A stretch of DNA of 64,000 nt. Source: Piscinibacter gummiphilus (GTDB lineage Bacteria > Pseudomonadota > Gammaproteobacteria > Burkholderiales > Burkholderiaceae_C). A program made the position numbers and the translations under genes. Positions 46,376 to 54,528 of this stretch are shown one piece after another. The notes under the pieces are model-generated. The model searched no databases. It was not told the origin of the DNA and worked only from the letters and a program-made list of their open reading frames with translations. Numbering within the stretch: position 1 is the first letter of the stretch; every line of letters starts with the position of its first letter. Where the stretch lies: positions 4,327,001 through 4,391,000 of the forward strand of contig NZ_CP136336.1 of assembly GCF_032681285.1 (NCBI RefSeq), written 5' to 3'.

Positions 46376-48094
46376 TCACTGTGCGCACACGCCGGTGGTG
46401 GCAGCCGCGCCGCTCAGGACCACGTTGTTGGTGACCGTGGAGCCCGGCGAGTTGATCGAGGTCACCGAGCCGCTCGCACCGCCGCCGGCCAGGCAGAGGG
46501 TGTTGTTGCGGACCACGGCGTTGCCGTCTGCCACGTCACCCCCAGCGTACTGGCCGCCGATGCTGATGCTGGCCGTGCCGATGGCTTGCGTACGGATGGT
46601 GCGGTTGCCTTCGATCAGGATGCCAGGAGCCGACTGGGCGACGATGGCGCTGCCTCCGTTGATCAGGGTGTTGTTGCGAACGATGGCGTTGCGGAACCAC
46701 TCGGCCGTCGTGTAGCCCTGGGTGATCGACATCAGGTAGCAGCTCGGCGCCGAAGCACCTTGCTCGATGGTGTTGCCTTCGATCGTCAGACCGTCGATCT
46801 GGCCGTGGAAGGTCATGTTGCCGCCCATGCAGGTGCCGTTGACGGTCGAGTTGCGAACGTAGCGGTTGTTGCGCAGGGTGATGTTGTGGCCGCCACCGAT
46901 GTAGGTGCCGTGGTCGAAGATGCTGCCGCTGAAGTTGTTGGCTTCAATCGTGTTGCCTTCGATCAGCAGGTTGTCGTAGTGGCCCAGCAGACCCATCGAA
47001 CGGTTGTGATGGATGTTGTTGTTGCGCAGGGTCACGCCGGAGACGCCGTACGGAGTGCCTTCGTTGGAGTTGATGGCGATGCGGAAGCCGGTGATCTCGT
47101 TGTTCTCCATGATCACGTCACGCACGTTCTGCACGAACCAGACGCCCCATTCGGCGGTGCCCATGCCGTCCAGCTTCAGGTTGCGGAAGGTGTAGCCACC
47201 GTCGTTGCTGGTGTTGTTCCAGCCGCCGCCGAGGTTGAACATGTTGCCGGAGGCGACGCGCAGCGTCGGAGCTGCACCGGTACCCCAGGCGTCGAATGCC
47301 AAGGGGGCAGCAGCGCTGGCGTTCGGGTTGTCGATCGTCACGGCGAAGTTCGCCCAGGCGCCACCACGCTTGAAGAGCAGGCGGGTGCCGGCCGGCAGAG
47401 CGTTCACGTTGATGCCCGACAGGTTCTGCTTGGGCAGGGCCTGGGTGCCGGGGTTGCCGTTGCTGCCGGGGATGCAACCCGTGGCGGCGCCGGCTTGGCA
47501 GTCGGAGAAGTAGTAGGTCGGGGCGCCAGACGGAGCCGGGGCGGGAGCGGGAGCGGGAGCCGGTGCGGGCGCAGGAGCAGGAGCAGGAGCCGGTGCGGGC
47601 GCAGGTGCCGGAGCCGGGGCGGGGGCAGGCGCGGGAGCCGGGGCGGGAGCCGGCGCGGGGGCAGGAGCCGGTGTAGGTGCCGGAGCGGGCGCAGGGGCCG
47701 GGGCCGGCGCAGGCGTCGGTGCCGGAGCGCTCGTGGGCATCGCGTAACAGGCCTTCGCGTACTGCGGACGCGGGTCACGGTAGAAGAGCGCATTGCCGCA
47801 GGTGTACGTCCCGGCGGCCAGGGTGCGCTGGACGTAGAGGGTGCCCGAGCCATAGCGCAGGGTGGTGGTGGTCGTGAGGGTGAAGCGCTGACCCTCGTTG
47901 GCCACACGCGTCCAGCCGGTCGGTGCGGACACCAACTGCGGCACGACGCCGAGGGCGCTTTCGGTCTGGGTTTCAGATTCGGCTTGTGCACCTTCGGTGG
48001 TGGAGGTGTCGCTGCCGCCGCAGGCCGCCAGGGCCATGCACAGGGCAGACAGGGGGATCAGCTTGAATCTGGTTTCGATCGAGAAAGACAACAT
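46376..48094 (-). CDS. Beta-helix lipoprotein with Ala-Pro linker, paralogue 3
   Basis: A 572-residue protein in four parts. Residues 1-25 are a lipoprotein signal (LSALCMALAACGGS, lipobox LAAC). Residues about 55-120 form a small module, GWTRVANEGQRF...LRYGSG...YTCGNALFYRDPRPQYAKACY. It resembles the short W-x-x-x-A-x-E-G...VRYG...C-x-N...F-x-DP...K-x-C modules seen in other secreted proteins of betaproteobacteria, probably glycan binding. Residues about 122-192 are an almost pure Ala-Pro linker. Residues 193-572 are a beta-helix homologous to the two downstream paralogues (TYYFSDCQAGAATGC, GGYTFRNLKLDG, NNFSGS). It looks like an outer-membrane-anchored enzyme or adhesin reaching into the EPS. 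The ATG at 48092-48094 was used. Confidence 0.85.
   Translation of the reverse strand: MLSFSIETRFKLIPLSALCMALAACGGSDTSTTEGAQAESETQTESALGVVPQLVSAPTGWTRVANEGQRFTLTTTTTLRYGSGTLYVQRTLAAGTYTCGNALFYRDPRPQYAKACYAMPTSAPAPTPAPAPAPAPAPAPTPAPAPAPAPAPAPAPAPAPAPAPAPAPAPAPAPAPAPAPAPAPAPAPSGAPTYYFSDCQAGAATGCIPGSNGNPGTQALPKQNLSGINVNALPAGTRLLFKRGGAWANFAVTIDNPNASAAAPLAFDAWGTGAAPTLRVASGNMFNLGGGWNNTSNDGGYTFRNLKLDGMGTAEWGVWFVQNVRDVIMENNEITGFRIAINSNEGTPYGVSGVTLRNNNIHHNRSMGLLGHYDNLLIEGNTIEANNFSGSIFDHGTYIGGGHNITLRNNRYVRNSTVNGTCMGGNMTFHGQIDGLTIEGNTIEQGASAPSCYLMSITQGYTTAEWFRNAIVRNNTLINGGSAIVAQSAPGILIEGNRTIRTQAIGTASISIGGQYAGGDVADGNAVVRNNTLCLAGGGASGSVTSINSPGSTVTNNVVLSGAAATTGVCAQ
47519..47731 (-). repeat. Low-complexity Ala-Pro coding repeat
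   Basis: About 210 bp of GC-rich hexamer-like repeats (GGAGCC/GGTGCG-type units on the plus strand) encode (Ala-Pro)n with three Thr-Pro units. It links the N-terminal module to the beta-helix of the lipoprotein. Such tracts change length easily by slippage. Confidence 0.85.
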
Positions 48095-48607
48095 TTCAAA
48101 TTCCGGTAAGTTGACGCCCGTTTCAGGGCTGCTTCGGGCGTCGCACAAGGGTTTGCAACACGCTTCAATTGAGGACTACCAACCTGAGCGGCTGCCACCA
48201 TTTCGGTGCATCACCATCACGCAGAGACCTCGGCCTATCCAGCCTGAGCCCCGACTCATTCGTTCGGGACTGCAGATTTGGTATGAGCAGTTTCGGCGCG
48301 GCCGACCTAGGCGCTGTAAGTCGAACTGTCAACACGTATCCGCCGGGGTTTTCTCTAGAAGGCAACGGAACAGGTCCTACACCCCCATAACTAGGGGGTT
48401 TGCGAGCACTGGCCCTCCGAGGCGGTGTTTCGGAAAACTTACAAACCAGAACCGTCGTAACAGGCGGGCACAGGCAGGCCACCCCGAGGACGAGGGAGAT
48501 GGCCGGTATTTCCACCGCATTTGTCGGGGTTCAACCGTGCCGGCACCGACGGGCGTCTGCAGTGCGGGGCAGAATCCGCCCGGGCCGGTGCCCGGGGAAG
48601 TTCGCTC
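48095..48607. promoter_or_regulatory. 513-bp divergent region between beta-helix paralogue 3 and epsI
   Basis: No credible gene was found here. It should hold promoters for the minus-strand lipoprotein gene and the plus-strand eps operon. Near the lipoprotein start is an 8-bp inverted repeat GACGCCCG (48113-48120)/CGGGCGTC (48135-48142). The C/G-run inverted repeat at 48381-48399 lies about 210 bp before epsI. TACAAA, a weak -10-like hexamer, occurs about 41 bp after it. The base composition from 48140 to 48380 is less GC-rich than the genes around it. Confidence 0.5.
48381..48399. promoter_or_regulatory. C-run/G-run inverted repeat upstream of the eps operon
   Basis: ACCCCCATAACTAGGGGGT has 6-bp arms around a 7-nt spacer. 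It shares ACTAGGGGG, in the same orientation relative to the downstream gene, with the element upstream of the NRPS, and CTAGGGGG with the one upstream of gmhA. A common regulator of EPS and NRPS/PKS genes is the simplest reading. Confidence 0.45.
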
Positions 48608-49321
48608 ATGGTGTCCAGGCTTCGAATCGCTGCGGTGCTGGCCACGCTGATGTGCTCGGCGTCGGTCATCCTGGCCTTTGCGCCACAACCGCAAGCGCTC
48701 GCAGCCCGGAAGGAAGCGCCCAGCATCCTGCTGGAGCAGGCGATCCCCCAGCAGTTCGGCAATTGGCGTCTCGACCCGGCGCAGTCTGTGCTCGTGGTCA
48801 ATCCGCAGACGCAGCAGCTGCTCGACAAGCTGTACGGCCAGGTGCTCACCCGCACGTACGTGAGCCCAAGCGGCTACCGCATCATGTTGTCGGTCGCCTA
48901 CGGCAACCACCAGCGCGGCGCCATGCAGGCCCACAAGCCCGAGGTGTGCTACCCCGCCCAGGGCTTCAACCTGCTCCACAGCGAGAGCGCCGAGATCGGC
49001 ACGCCCTACGGTGCGATCCCGGGGCGGCGCATGAGCACCCACAAGGGCAGCCACTTCGAGCCGGTCACCTATTGGTTCACGCTCGGCGAACAGGCCGTGC
49101 GCTCGCGCTTCGAGCAGCGCGTGGCGGAGATCCGCTCCACGCTCACGGGGCAGATTCCCGACGGGCTGCTGTTTCGCGTGTCGTCGATCGACACGGACAC
49201 GAAGCGCGCCTACGCCGAGCACGATCGCTTCGTGGCCGATCTGTTGGGCGCGACGGCAACGGCGGATCGTGTGCGGCTGAGTGGCCTGTCAGGCACGGGC
49301 GGACATGCCAAGACCCTGTGA
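48608..49321 (+). CDS. epsI: Exosortase B-associated protein EpsI
   Basis: A 237-residue protein with an N-terminal signal/anchor (LRIAAVLATLMCSASVILAFAP). It contains the EpsI family blocks IPQQFGNWRLD, LTRTYVSPSGYRIMLSVAYGNHQ and the diagnostic HKPEVCYPAQGFNLL with a conserved Cys. In methanolan-type loci EpsI accompanies exosortase B (here at 53647), and in other exosortases the same domain is fused to the exosortase. It is thought to act in the periplasm with the exosortase; its exact job is not established. A GGGGAAG site precedes the ATG at 48608. It heads the eps operon. Confidence 0.9.
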   Translation: MVSRLRIAAVLATLMCSASVILAFAPQPQALAARKEAPSILLEQAIPQQFGNWRLDPAQSVLVVNPQTQQLLDKLYGQVLTRTYVSPSGYRIMLSVAYGNHQRGAMQAHKPEVCYPAQGFNLLHSESAEIGTPYGAIPGRRMSTHKGSHFEPVTYWFTLGEQAVRSRFEQRVAEIRSTLTGQIPDGLLFRVSSIDTDTKRAYAEHDRFVADLLGATATADRVRLSGLSGTGGHAKTL

Positions 49322-49516
49322 TCCAGTGCACGCGCAGTGAACATTTCACGCCTCTGACACGGGCTCCATTTCGCCCCCTCAATCCGGGTGCGGGACGGAA
49401 CATCCTCAGCCGCTACACTCAAAAACTTCAGGGTCTCAGCGCGCGCCTGCGAGCACTCAGGCCCGCTTCCGATGCAACGCGATCCCCTTGACGAACCCAG
49501 TCCGGAGACAGCCTGA

Positions 49517-50458
49517 ATGAACCCGCAGCGACAACCCGGCAAGCAACCCACATGGCCTGCCGTCGCTGCCAGCGTCATCGCGGTGTTTGGCGTGCTTCTC
49601 GCAGGTTGCAGCAAGTCCGACGACAAGCCTGCCTCGCAAGTCGTCGCCAAGGTCAACAAGCAAGAGATCACGATCCATCAGGTCAACTTCCTGCTCGAGC
49701 AGCAGCGCGGCCTTCGGCCTGACCAGGCCGACGCGGCGCGCAAGCAGGCCCTCGAGCGCCTGATCGATCAGGAGCTGGCGATTCAGAAGCTCGGCGAGAT
49801 CAAGCTCGATCGCGACCCGCGTGTGATGCAGCAACTCGAAGCCGCGCGCCGCGAAGTGCTGTCCCGTGCCTATTACGAGCGTGTTGGCGAAGGCGCCAGC
49901 AAGCCGAGCGATGCGCAGGTCTTCAAGTACTTCAACGACAACCCCGCGCTCTTCGCGGAGCGGCGTGTGTATCGCCTGCAAGAGTGGCTGATCGAAGCCA
50001 CGCCAGCACAGCTCGATGCGGTGCGCGAGAAGGCCCAATCGGGCAAGGCGCTGAACGAGCTGACCGACTACCTGCGCGCCAACAGCTTCAAGTTCGATTT
50101 CAACCAGGCCGTCCGCCCGGCCGAGCAGCTGCCGCTCGACAGCCTCGCTTCCTTCGCCAAGATGAAGGACGGCGAGACGCTCGTCATCAACAAGCCCAAT
50201 GGCCTGCTCGTGATCGCGGTGGTCAACTCGCGCCTCGAGCCGGTGGAGCTGGCCCGCGCCAAGCCCGCCATCGAGCAGTTCCTCCTCAACGAACAGAAGC
50301 GGCGCATCATCGCCGACGACATCAAGGCCCTGCGCGCGGCGTCCACGATCCGCTACGTCGGCAGCTTCGCGAATCAGGCCGAGACCGCTGCATCGCAACC
50401 GTCGCCCGTCGGCGCCGTGCAAGGCGCAGCCTCCGGCAACAGCGAGAGCCCGAAATGA
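49517..50458 (+). CDS. epsD: EpsD-type peptidyl-prolyl isomerase lipoprotein
   Basis: A 313-residue SurA/PpiC-related chaperone-like lipoprotein. The signal AASVIAVFGVLLAGCS has the lipobox LAGC. The N-terminal helical chaperone region reads VVAKVNKQEITIHQVNFLLEQQ ... LERLIDQELAIQKLGE. The following part resembles a PPIase domain but lacks several catalytic-domain signatures. Members with this layout are the EpsD proteins of methanolan-type EPS loci. It probably helps EpsE assemble in the outer membrane. The stop overlaps the epsE start (ATGA). A 195-bp gap upstream may hold an internal promoter; no clear one was recognised. Confidence 0.88.
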   Translation: MNPQRQPGKQPTWPAVAASVIAVFGVLLAGCSKSDDKPASQVVAKVNKQEITIHQVNFLLEQQRGLRPDQADAARKQALERLIDQELAIQKLGEIKLDRDPRVMQQLEAARREVLSRAYYERVGEGASKPSDAQVFKYFNDNPALFAERRVYRLQEWLIEATPAQLDAVREKAQSGKALNELTDYLRANSFKFDFNQAVRPAEQLPLDSLASFAKMKDGETLVINKPNGLLVIAVVNSRLEPVELARAKPAIEQFLLNEQKRRIIADDIKALRAASTIRYVGSFANQAETAASQPSPVGAVQGAASGNSESPK

Positions 50459-51297
50459 AGAACCTGAGCCATCTGACTCGCCACCTCGCCTGTGCCGTTG
50501 CGCTGCTGGCAGGCCTGTCGCTCCTCAGCTTCAGCCAACCTGCGTCGGCTCAGGCCGGCGGCACGGCCAACGCGCAGTACCGGCTGGCGTCTGGCGACGT
50601 GATCCGCATCACCGTCTTCCAGAACCCCGACCTCACGCTCGAAGCCCGCGTCAGCGAAACCGGTGTGATCTCGTTTCCGCTCCTCGGCTCCGTTGCGATC
50701 GGCAACCTGACCCTGCTGCAAGCCGAGAAGAAGATCGCCGACGGGCTGAGAGACGGCAACTTCGTGAAGCAGCCGCAAGTCTCCATCCTCGTCACGCAGG
50801 TGCGTGGCCACCAGGTTTCGGTGCTCGGCCAAGTAGGCCGCCCGGGCCGTTTCCCCCTCGAACTGGCCGACACCAAGCTAACCGACATCCTGGCCACGGC
50901 CGGCGGCATCGCCGCTGGCGGCTCTGACACCGTGGTGCTGGTCGGCCGCCGCAATGGCCAGCCCTACCGTGTCGAGATCGACCTGCCGAGCATCTTCGGC
51001 CCGGGTCGCCGCGGCGAAGACGTGGTGCTGCAGAACGGCGATGTGATCTGGGTCGAGCGTGCCCCCGTGGTCTACATGTACGGCGAGATCGCCCGCCCGG
51101 GTGCGCTGCGCCTGGAACGCGGAATGAGCCTCGTACAGGCCCTCGCAGGCGCCGGTGGCATCACCCAGCGCGGCACCGCCCGCGGCCTGAAGGTGCACCG
51201 TCGCGATGCAAACGGCAATGTGCAGATCATCGACGTGCAGATGAACGACTCTCTGCGCGCCGACGACGTGGTCTACGTCCGCGAGTCCGTCTTCTGA
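50455..51297 (+). CDS. epsE: EpsE outer-membrane polysaccharide export protein (OPX/Wza family)
   Basis: A 280-residue polysaccharide export protein. The Sec signal peptide (LACAVALLAGLSLLSFSQPASAQA) is followed by the polysaccharide biosynthesis/export domain YRLASGDVIRITVFQNPDLTLEARVSETGVISFPLLG and two SLBB domains (VSVLGQVGRPGRFPLELADTKLTDILATAGG, and VYMYGEIARPGALRLERGMSLVQALAGAGG). No lipobox Cys is seen, unlike E. coli Wza. It forms the outer-membrane channel of the EPS export machine with EpsF and EpsG. Its start overlaps the epsD stop. Confidence 0.93.
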   Translation: MKNLSHLTRHLACAVALLAGLSLLSFSQPASAQAGGTANAQYRLASGDVIRITVFQNPDLTLEARVSETGVISFPLLGSVAIGNLTLLQAEKKIADGLRDGNFVKQPQVSILVTQVRGHQVSVLGQVGRPGRFPLELADTKLTDILATAGGIAAGGSDTVVLVGRRNGQPYRVEIDLPSIFGPGRRGEDVVLQNGDVIWVERAPVVYMYGEIARPGALRLERGMSLVQALAGAGGITQRGTARGLKVHRRDANGNVQIIDVQMNDSLRADDVVYVRESVF

Positions 51298-51306
51298 TCG
51301 CATGCC

Positions 51307-52749
51307 ATGAACGGCCTCAACCTTCGACAAATCCTGCTGATTCTGCGGCTGCGCTGGCCACTGGTGCTCGCGCTTTTCGTGCTCGTGATGGCTGTCGCCT
51401 TCGTGGTCTCGCTGCGAATGCCGAAGAAGTTCACCGCCGAGACCTCCCTGCTGCTCGACGTCCGCGCCGACCCGCTCGTGGCCACGCTGATGCCTTCGAT
51501 CGCCTCCCGCGAGTTCCTCGGCACACAGGTGGAAATCATCCAGAGCGAACGCCTGGCCGGCCGCGTTGCCAAGATGCTGGGCATGACCGAAGGGCCCGCC
51601 GCCGTCGAGCAGTGGCGCCAGGCCACGCAGGGCCGCGTGCCGATCGAGACCTACTACGGCACCATCCTGCGCAACGGGCTGAGCGTCGTGCCGGCGCGCA
51701 ACACCAACCTCATCGACATCGGCTTCACCGGCGGCGACCCGCGCTTCGTGGCCGCAGCCGCCAACGCCTTCGCCAAGGCCTACATCGAATTCAGCGTCGA
51801 GCTGCGCATCGAGCCCTCGCGGCAGTACGGCACCTTCTTCGACGAACGCCTCAAGGTCCTGCGCACCCAGCTCGAAGACGCACAGCGCAAGCTGTCGAAC
51901 TTCCAGCGCGAGCGCGGCATCATCGCCACCGAGCGGGTCGACCTCGAAAGCTCACGCTTGGCCACCACGATGGCGCAACTTGCGGCGGCCCAGGCGGAAC
52001 TGGCCGACACCAACAGCCGCCAGCGCAACACCGGCACCGAGACGTCTCCCGACGTGCAGTCCAGCACCGTGGTCCAGGGCCTGAAGTCCGAGCTAGCCCG
52101 TGCGGAAACCAAGCTCCAGGAAATCAGTTCCATCGTCGGCTCCAACCACCCGCAGCGGGTGCAGCTCGAAGCGCAGATCGCCAGCATCAAGCAGCAGATC
52201 AGCTCCGAGATGCGCCGTGTGTCGGGCGTGACCGCGACCGTGAACCGCGCGACCGGCCAGAAGATCGCCGAACTCACCGCGGTGGCCGAAGCGCAGAAGC
52301 GCACCGTGCTCGGCCTGCGCGCGCAGCTCGACGAAATGGCGCTGCTGCAGCGCGACGTCGAAACGGCACAACGTGCCCACGATGCCGTGGCCAACCGCCG
52401 CAGCCAGGTCTCACTCGAAAGCCAGGCCGACCAAGCCAGCGCCCGCGTGCTGACACCTGCCGTTGAGCCACTGGCGCCGTCGAGCCCCAAGATTGCGAAG
52501 AACATGGGTGCCGCGGCCTTGCTCGGGCTGGCGCTGGCGATCGCCGCCGCCCTCGGCTGGGAGCTGCTCGATCGGCGTGTGCGCAGCCCAGCCGACCTCG
52601 ACTTCGTCGAAGGCGTGCCGGTGCTCGGCGTGGTGTCGCCGTGGGCCGACGCCCACCGCCGCTGGCCGCACCGCCCGCGCGGGCCGCAGGGCCTGCCGCC
52701 GGCGGACCGGAACTACCCACCGCAACTCACCTTGGAAGAGGGCACCTGA
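51307..52749 (+). CDS. epsF: EpsF chain-length determinant (PCP/Wzz) protein
   Basis: A 480-residue polysaccharide co-polymerase. Residues 10-110 form the Wzz domain (ILLILRLRWPLVLALFVLVMAVAFVVSLRMPKKFTAETSLLLDV, first membrane helix). Residues about 170-390 are coiled coil (RLKVLRTQLEDAQRKLSNFQRERGI ... ELARAETKLQEISSIVGSNHPQ). A second helix (NMGAAALLGLALAIAAALGWELL) near 405-428 is followed by a short cytoplasmic tail. It sets chain length together with the kinase-like EpsG encoded next, whose ATG overlaps its stop by 1 nt. The pattern is that of the EpsF proteins of exosortase B loci. Confidence 0.92.
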   Translation: MNGLNLRQILLILRLRWPLVLALFVLVMAVAFVVSLRMPKKFTAETSLLLDVRADPLVATLMPSIASREFLGTQVEIIQSERLAGRVAKMLGMTEGPAAVEQWRQATQGRVPIETYYGTILRNGLSVVPARNTNLIDIGFTGGDPRFVAAAANAFAKAYIEFSVELRIEPSRQYGTFFDERLKVLRTQLEDAQRKLSNFQRERGIIATERVDLESSRLATTMAQLAAAQAELADTNSRQRNTGTETSPDVQSSTVVQGLKSELARAETKLQEISSIVGSNHPQRVQLEAQIASIKQQISSEMRRVSGVTATVNRATGQKIAELTAVAEAQKRTVLGLRAQLDEMALLQRDVETAQRAHDAVANRRSQVSLESQADQASARVLTPAVEPLAPSSPKIAKNMGAAALLGLALAIAAALGWELLDRRVRSPADLDFVEGVPVLGVVSPWADAHRRWPHRPRGPQGLPPADRNYPPQLTLEEGT

Positions 52750-53666
52750 TGGCGACGATGTCCTCGGGCAAGGCGCGAGAGGCAGACCGATCAATTGGGG
52801 CGATTCTGGTGAGTTCAGGGCGTCTGGCGATCGAAGACGTCGAACGCATCATCAATTTCCAGAAGGAACGGGACCTTCGCTTCGGCGATGCGGGCATGCA
52901 GCTCGGGCTGCTGACCGAAGCCGACATCTTCTATGCGCTGTCCCTGCAGTTCGACTACCCGTACCTGAGCGGGCCGGGCCATCCGGTCAGCGATGAAGTG
53001 GTGGTGGCCTACCGGCCCTTCAGCGCCGAAGGCGAACGGCTGCGCTCGTTGCGCAGCCAGCTCCAGCTGCGCTGGTTCCGCGAAGGCGCATCGCGGGTGG
53101 CGCTCGCCGTGGTCGGCACGCGCCCTGGCGAAGGCCGCAGCCTGCTGGCCGCGAATCTTGCCGTCACCTTCGCGCAGGCGAAGGAGCGCACGCTGCTGAT
53201 CGACGGTGACCTGCGCAACCCGCGGCAGAACTCGCTTTTCCGCGTCGAGAACCAGACGGGCCTGTCCAATCTGCTGACGGGCCGCATGCACGAGCAGGTG
53301 ATCAAGCTGGTGCCGGGTATCCCGGGCCTCGCGGTGCTGCCGTCCGGGCCAATTCCGCCCAACCCTGAAGAGCTGCTGGGTCGGGCGTCGTTCGCCCGCA
53401 TCCTCGAGCAGAGCATGTCGGCCTTCGACGTGATCATCATCGACACGCCCGCCATCACCTGCGGAGCCGATGTCACGCTGCTGGCGCGCTTTGCCGGCGC
53501 TGCCCTCGTGGTCGCGCGCAACAACATGACCCGCACGGCCGAGCTTCGAGATCTCGTCGCGCACATGCAGGACGCGGGGGTCAAGGTCGTCGGCTCCGTG
53601 CTGGTGGACGCTCCCTTCACGAAGCCTGCCAAGCTGAAGAAGCAGGGTGAGGCCGGTGGGCGCTGA
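52749..53666 (+). CDS. epsG: EpsG tyrosine-kinase-like ATPase with GspE-N domain
   Basis: A 305-residue chain-length-determinant partner kinase. Residues about 14-75 (SIGAILVSSGRLAIEDVERIINFQKERDLRFGD ... YALSLQFDYPYL) resemble the N-terminal domain of type II secretion ATPase GspE. The BY-kinase core follows, with Walker A GTRPGEGRS (Arg130 in place of the usual Lys), Walker A' TLLIDGDLRNP (Asp152, Asp154) and Walker B DVIIIDTPA. There is no C-terminal tyrosine cluster; the protein ends KKQGEAGGR. Both features are common in the EpsG branch, so tyrosine autophosphorylation may not occur. It works with EpsF at the inner membrane. Confidence 0.9.
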   Translation: MATMSSGKAREADRSIGAILVSSGRLAIEDVERIINFQKERDLRFGDAGMQLGLLTEADIFYALSLQFDYPYLSGPGHPVSDEVVVAYRPFSAEGERLRSLRSQLQLRWFREGASRVALAVVGTRPGEGRSLLAANLAVTFAQAKERTLLIDGDLRNPRQNSLFRVENQTGLSNLLTGRMHEQVIKLVPGIPGLAVLPSGPIPPNPEELLGRASFARILEQSMSAFDVIIIDTPAITCGADVTLLARFAGAALVVARNNMTRTAELRDLVAHMQDAGVKVVGSVLVDAPFTKPAKLKKQGEAGGR

Positions 53667-54528
53667 ACCTTTTCGTGCGGTGGCGGAGGTGCGCCCCCTG
53701 TCCCCGTGGTGGCTGCTGGTGGCGGGGCTGGCCGCCATGTACCTGCCCGTCTATTGGGCGGCCAGCCAGACGCTCTGGCAAAGCGAGGAAATGGGTCATG
53801 GCCCGATCATCCTCGGGCTGGTGCTTTGGCTGTTCTGGCGGGCACGCGAGCGCATCGCCGCGGAATCCACGCCCCCATTTCACGCCCTCGGGTGGCCGCT
53901 CTTCGCGTTCGGCGTCGTGCTGTACGCGTTCGGGCGGACCTTCTCGGTTGCCAGCATCGAGTTCATCTCGCAGATCTTCGTGCTGGCCGGCGGCCTCGCA
54001 CTGCTGGGCGGCCGCGGCGGGCTAAAGGCGGCGTGGTTCCCCCTGCTGTACCTGCTCTTCCTGGTGCCGCTGCCGGCCAGCGTCATCGACGCCATCACCG
54101 GCTCGCTCAAGAATTGGGTGTCGGTCCTGGTGGTGGACCTTCTCTACGCCCTCGGCTATCCGATCGCCCGCACGGGCGTGATGATCTCCATCGGCCCCTA
54201 CCAGCTGCTGGTGGCCGATGCCTGCTCGGGGCTCAACTCCATGTTCAGCCTGACCGCCATCGGGGCGCTGTTCATCTACTTCAAGCACCGCGCACAAACT
54301 TTGCATAACGTGCTCATGGTTTCGGCGATCCTCCCGATCGCGTTCGTGGCCAACATCGTGCGCGTGACGATTCTTTCACTGATTACTTACCACTTCGGTG
54401 ATGAAGCCGGAGCCGGATTCCTCCACAGTGCGGCGGGCTTCGTCCTGATGGCGGTGGCGGTGGGTCTTCTCTTCGCGCTCGATGCGGTGCTGATGACCTG
54501 GCGGGAAAAGGCCGCGAGCGCAACATGA
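53647..54528 (+). CDS. xrtB: Exosortase B
   Basis: A 293-residue membrane protein with about eight helices, matching exosortase B (EpsH of the methanolan locus). The predicted active site is complete: Cys193 in VADACSGLNSMFSL, Arg239 in ANIVRVTIL and His260 in GFLHSAAGF. Exosortases are transpeptidase-like enzymes that process PEP-CTERM proteins; no PEP-CTERM protein is encoded in this window. The GTG at 53647 gives a 20-nt overlap with epsG. A second GTG at 53656 with GAGG upstream is nearly as good and shortens the protein by three residues. EpsI (48608) is its usual partner. Confidence 0.93.
   Translation: MRPVGAEPFRAVAEVRPLSPWWLLVAGLAAMYLPVYWAASQTLWQSEEMGHGPIILGLVLWLFWRARERIAAESTPPFHALGWPLFAFGVVLYAFGRTFSVASIEFISQIFVLAGGLALLGGRGGLKAAWFPLLYLLFLVPLPASVIDAITGSLKNWVSVLVVDLLYALGYPIARTGVMISIGPYQLLVADACSGLNSMFSLTAIGALFIYFKHRAQTLHNVLMVSAILPIAFVANIVRVTILSLITYHFGDEAGAGFLHSAAGFVLMAVAVGLLFALDAVLMTWREKAASAT

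Noticed and set aside
47519..47731. Repeated GC-rich units that could be taken for a CRISPR or tandem-repeat array
   Set aside because: The units are hexamer-like, without spacers, and encode an Ala-Pro linker in frame with a lipoprotein.
43738..48094. PEP-CTERM sorting signals at the ends of the beta-helix proteins
   Set aside because: They end in GVCAR, GVCAQR and GVCAQ with no PEP motif, hydrophobic helix or basic tail.
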